The translations under genes and the position numbers were made by a program. Below, one piece after another: positions 60,260 through 64,000 of a DNA stretch of 64,000 bases (position 1 is the first letter of the stretch; the number at the start of each line of letters is the position of its first letter). The notes under the pieces are model-generated. The model made no database searches. It was not told the DNA's origin and was given only the letters and a program-made list of their open reading frames with translations. The stretch is from Cordylochernes scorpioides (Eukaryota > Arthropoda > Arachnida > Pseudoscorpiones > Chernetidae), in assembly GCA_030710605.1 (NCBI GenBank), contig CP092873.1:186001-250000 (forward strand), in the 5' to 3' direction.

Positions 60260-61625
60260 CTTTGATATGTGTGAGACTTTGGTGTGCTTAGCGGGTTTTT
60301 AACGGCGCACCAGATGGTTACATACAATTCAATTAAATCAATGTAGGGTTTGATAACTGGGTGGTATCTGGTTTCAAACCCCAGTAGGGGAAGTATGCGC
60401 TATGGGTATGCTTCCTTCCATACGGATAACGTTAGTGGTAATAGGCTGAGTTAGGGTGGGTTTTGCAAGTCGGGGACTTGATTGGTTCTACGCACTGACC
60501 TATTTGTTGGGTCTGATACCAGAGGGACGCACGAGGTTTCGTGGTGTCTTCAGACGACTGACACGAGGACTCTTCAGCGAGGGTATCAATAAGTCCAGAA
60601 TAGGCCAGTTAATCACGTCACGGGCTTTGTGCTGGACGTGAGGTCTTTGGCATTTCGGGCTTTGTGCTGAATGTCGTATTTACTCATACACTGGCTATGA
60701 ACCATGATGAGTTGGATGATGTGTTCATCCTGGAGAACCAACCCAGCCCAGTCAGCCTTTATAAAGGACTCCCTACCAGACGTACTATGATAGTACATTG
60801 ATAAAATACTATTTTATTTTATTAGGTATTAAGCAAGTTTAGAGCTTGATCATTTTAGTTTAAATTAGTTAGTAGCAAACCCATATAGAATTGGACATGT
60901 TTCAACGAAAAAGGCATGGAACTGATAGAGATAAATTTTGACTGACAGGCACCTTATCAAGTCGGATGTGAAGTCACCAGTTTTTGAATTTTTTATTGGC
61001 TCTTTTAATTTTTTTTTCACCCCAGTTTGAATTCATTATAGTTCAGGTTTGAATTCATTATTGGCTCTCTTATTTATTTAATTTAAGGTTGAATTCATTA
61101 TAGCTCAGGTTTGAATTCATTATTGGCTTTTTATTTATTTAATTTTAGTTTGAATTCATTATAGTTCAGATTATTATTCATTATTGGCTCTTTTATTATT
61201 TTTTTTTTAGTCACTAAGCATTATTTTTAAACTAGTAGGTATGCACCTTCCCACAAATGTGCCAAATCTTACATATAAATAGATGTATATATATATTTAT
61301 AACCCTTGTTTTCCAGGCACCCTAAGACACCGGATATATTTATCACAATTGGGTGTATTAATCAATAATCATAAGAAACCTCTTTATAATTTGTTTATTC
61401 CTATTGTTACTATCCGTGTCACAGTGTGAAATTAAAAAGCCAGTCTTGCATTAAACTGGCGAATAAATAGAATGCATGGCGCCCTTTGTTTTGATATATA
61501 TATTTTTTTAGACAGTGCTATTGTTTCTTCTAATCCAGAGCATTCCCCGACCTCCCTTTTTGACCCCGGATATTTTGTTCTGCTCCCTCGCAAGCCCAAA
61601 TCCCGTGGTCTTGGCGGGGAAGGAC
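60260..61625. repeat. Duplicated block, copy 2, uninterrupted segment
   Basis: Matches 4787-5134 followed by 13675-14595, i.e. the sequence without the copia element. AATAG at 60599-60603 is the single-copy target. Includes an expanded set of TTTGAATTCATTATAGTTCA units at 61020-61180. Confidence 0.8.
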
Positions 61626-62415
61626 TGTAGAGGCCACTCCTGGGGCCTCCACAAAGTTCACCCAAAGTACCTAATAGAAAGCTGGTGGACAATGATGAAG
61701 CTGCCTCGACAAGAAAAGAAGTGGACTTCGAGCATTCTTCATTGTCAAACCAGCCCATCTCTTCACCTCCTTTTATTCCTAATTTTGTATATAACTTATA
61801 ATATTATAATAATTTCCTTTTTTTTTATAAGCAGCTATTTTGTTTTTAATATTTTCAAATAATATTTGTTAATTAAAATAATATTTTGAATAATAATTTT
61901 TATTATAATTTTTTATTTTCAATTTTTTTTTTTTTATTTAAAATATTATAGAATTTTTTATTTTTTATCACAGAGGGTGACCAGATAAAGATTTATTATT
62001 ATTTTTATTTTTTGTCATATATATAATGTGTGTGTGTGTGTGTGATTTTTTTTGGTCACCCCTGGGAAAAAAAGTGAGTGATAGTCAGTCTTGGAGAGAG
62101 ATAGGAGAGTCAGGCTCGTGAGAAATTAGCCAAAAATGTAGTTCTACAAGATTTTAGTGGAAGGAATTTTCCAGCCATCCAACTGAAGCACTAAGTTAAG
62201 TAACTTTCAATAATATTTTTTAAACGGGTTATATTCATGTATATTCTCCCAATCTATCCTCATTGCCCGTTTTATTTATTTTTATTAATTTCTTATCTTT
62301 GTGTGGCCGTTTCAAGAGATAAATAAATATATTGTAGTCTTAATCAAAACTTATAGTTGTCTTTTTTTTTTTAACCCCAGTGCGCGCAGGATATTATGCA
62401 AATTATATTATTTTA

Positions 62416-63617
62416 CTAGCGGATGTGCCCGGCTTCGCCCGGGTTTTACCCGAGTGAATGTTTGTCTAACGAACATTTGTTAAAACAATTCTCTATAAAC
62501 TTATAAAACGTACTCGGCTTCGCCCGGGGTTTTACCCGAGTAAAGGTTTGTCTAGCGAACATTTGTTAAAACAATTCTCTAAAAACTTATTTAAAAAATA
62601 TATATATATTTTGATAATTTGAAACTCGTAAATTTGAATCTCTCGATAAAGTGAACATTTTTTCCCGGTCCCTGTGTGCCGTGTCATCCTGAATTTTGTC
62701 TTTCCTAATTTTCTACATTAGAAAATCATAGTTTTATCTAGTGAACATTTTTTCCCGTGTCACATTGCCGTGTCACATTGCCTTTATTCTTCATTGTTGG
62801 CTTTTTATATTATATTTACTCTTCATTGTTGGCTTTTTATCTTAAATTTATTCTTCATTGTTGGCTTTTTATATTACATTTACTCTTTATTGTTGGCTTT
62901 TTATCTTACATTCATTTTTCATTGTTGGCTTTTTATATCATATTTACTCTTCATTGTTGGCTTTTTATATTATATTCTGACCAAAATCTATCTGTGAACT
63001 TCACACAGTGAACTTCACACAGGCAGAATAAGGCAATTATATAAGTAGATTTACTCTTCTTTGTTGGCTTTTAATCTTACATTCATTCTTCATTGTTGGC
63101 TTTTTATATTACATTTACTATTCATCGTTGGCTTTTTATCTTACATTCACTCTTCATTGTTGGCTTTTATCTTACATTCATTCTTCATTGTTGGCTTTTT
63201 ATATTACATTTACTCTTCATTGTTGGCTTTTTATCTTACATTCATTCTTCATTGTTGGCTTTTTATATTACATTTACTCTTCATTGTTGGCTTTTTATCT
63301 TACATTCACTCTTCATTGTTGGCTTTTTATATTATATTTTTAGATTGAGATTATTAGCTAGTATGTAAAAATATTAACTCTGTTGAAATTTAATTTTGTA
63401 TTTATATATAAATAAAATTAACTCTGTTGATTTTTTTGTATTTAATCGATAACAGCGAAGTTACGCATGTTAATGTTAGGGAAAAATATTTTGACGTTAA
63501 GCAAAACCTGCTCCATCTCGTTTTACAAAAATGTTGAAAATTTGGTCGAAATTGATGCATTGTAACGAAAGTTTTTAGTGATGTCCTCTTATGAAATTTG
63601 CATTTTATTAATATAGA
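62416..63617 (-). mobile_element. Non-autonomous Helitron H2, precise insertion
   Basis: Minus-strand start TCTATATTAATAAAATGC (63617) and end hairpin, CACATCCG, CTAG (62416). Flanks TTTTA and TATAGCAGG join to the uninterrupted sequence seen in copies A (~15475) and B (~38305). Insertion between A and T with no target duplication is the Helitron hallmark. Same family as 9983-11554 but missing part of the middle. No coding capacity. Confidence 0.92.
62785..63345. repeat. 32-bp minisatellite (~15 units) in Helitron H2, interrupted
   Basis: Same TTCATTGTTGGCTTTTTAT units as 10441-11112, in two blocks (62785-62980 and 63050-63345). They are separated by about 70 bases (62983-63053) that are an inverted copy of the Helitron 5' unit found at 11821. 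Confidence 0.88.
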
Positions 63618-63705
63618 TATAGCAGGATGTATATTTCGTGAACTCCCTGAGAACGAAAGAACCTTCATGGATTTCGGGACGAAAGCGTCAGAAATCAGCT
63701 CATCA

Positions 63706-64000
63706 GTTGTATGCTTATGTAGAAGAGTTTACAGTACCTGAAAGCTTGAGAGAACATTTAATAAGGTAAGAAACTCATTCTCGAGGCTGTGTTTTATTGT
63801 AATTTAAATAAGGTGACAATGTAATATTTGGAGCATCGAGGGACTTGATATCCTTAAGGAGATTGCTTTGATGGTCATTGGGATGAGGATCTTCATTTCA
63901 AGTTGTGGGTGTTTTTTAAATATCTATCAATGCCTTTTTATTATTAATCAAGGCATCCAATTGTTGGCATGTCTTAGACACACAGCTGCTGACTCTCCTG
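63706..64000. repeat. Duplicated block, copy 2, right part (runs off the window)
   Basis: Matches about 15567-15860. No gene recognised. Confidence 0.7.

Larger units (their letters stand above)
61626..63705 (+). repeat. LTR-like repeat, copy D, split by a Helitron
   Basis: TGTAGAGGCC to CAGCTCATCA with the Helitron 62416-63617 removed, giving about 878 bases. Contains a short (TG)n run at 62027-62043. Confidence 0.65.

Overview
The window is AT-rich animal nuclear DNA made almost entirely of transposable elements. BEL/Pao elements are known only from animals, and the hAT, copia, Ty3/gypsy and Helitron content fits an invertebrate, perhaps an arthropod. I cannot name the species. There is no bacterial or phage signal and no intact host protein gene. 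The only host-like coding sequence is a C2H2 zinc-finger array with premature stops that is also split by a BEL insertion.

Layout. 1-415: end of a pogo/Tigger-like DNA transposon. 416-3697 and 4787-~15860 (copy 1) recur in the same order and orientation at 43261-46560 and 60260-64000 (copy 2), so the window holds two copies of a large duplication. Copy 1 carries a Ty1/copia element (5135-13669, TSD AATAG). Its 3' LTR is split by a cluster of non-autonomous Helitrons, two of which carry an intron-containing tRNA-Tyr gene. Copy 2 carries a hAT transposon (46628-59991, TSD ATTCTAAC). Inside the hAT sits a gypsy element (50074-59284, TSD GTTAC), and inside that a second gypsy element (53019-58368, TSD ATAT). 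Copy 2 also has a Helitron at 62416-63617 whose empty site is visible elsewhere in the window.

Between the duplicated blocks: palindromic retroposon-like repeats (16268-16673, 25571, 31972), a BEL/Pao element (18472-24905, TSD GTAGG), a decayed gypsy element (26735-30640), a long inverted repeat with a tRNA-like centre (32229-32628), a copia fragment with a half-tRNA primer site (32970-34006), a CsRn1-like gypsy fragment (34705-37040), and a head-to-tail LTR-gag-LTR-gag-LTR array (39069-43260).

Most autonomous elements are broken by frameshifts, nonsense codons, lost catalytic residues or internal deletions. The strongest candidate for something undescribed is the family of ~145-160 bp near-perfect palindromes. 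They look like MITEs, but four copies are flanked by 11-15 bp direct repeats and have one fixed asymmetric end, which points to target-primed retroposition. All boundaries and TSDs were read by eye. Family assignments come from recognised protein motifs, not from database searches.
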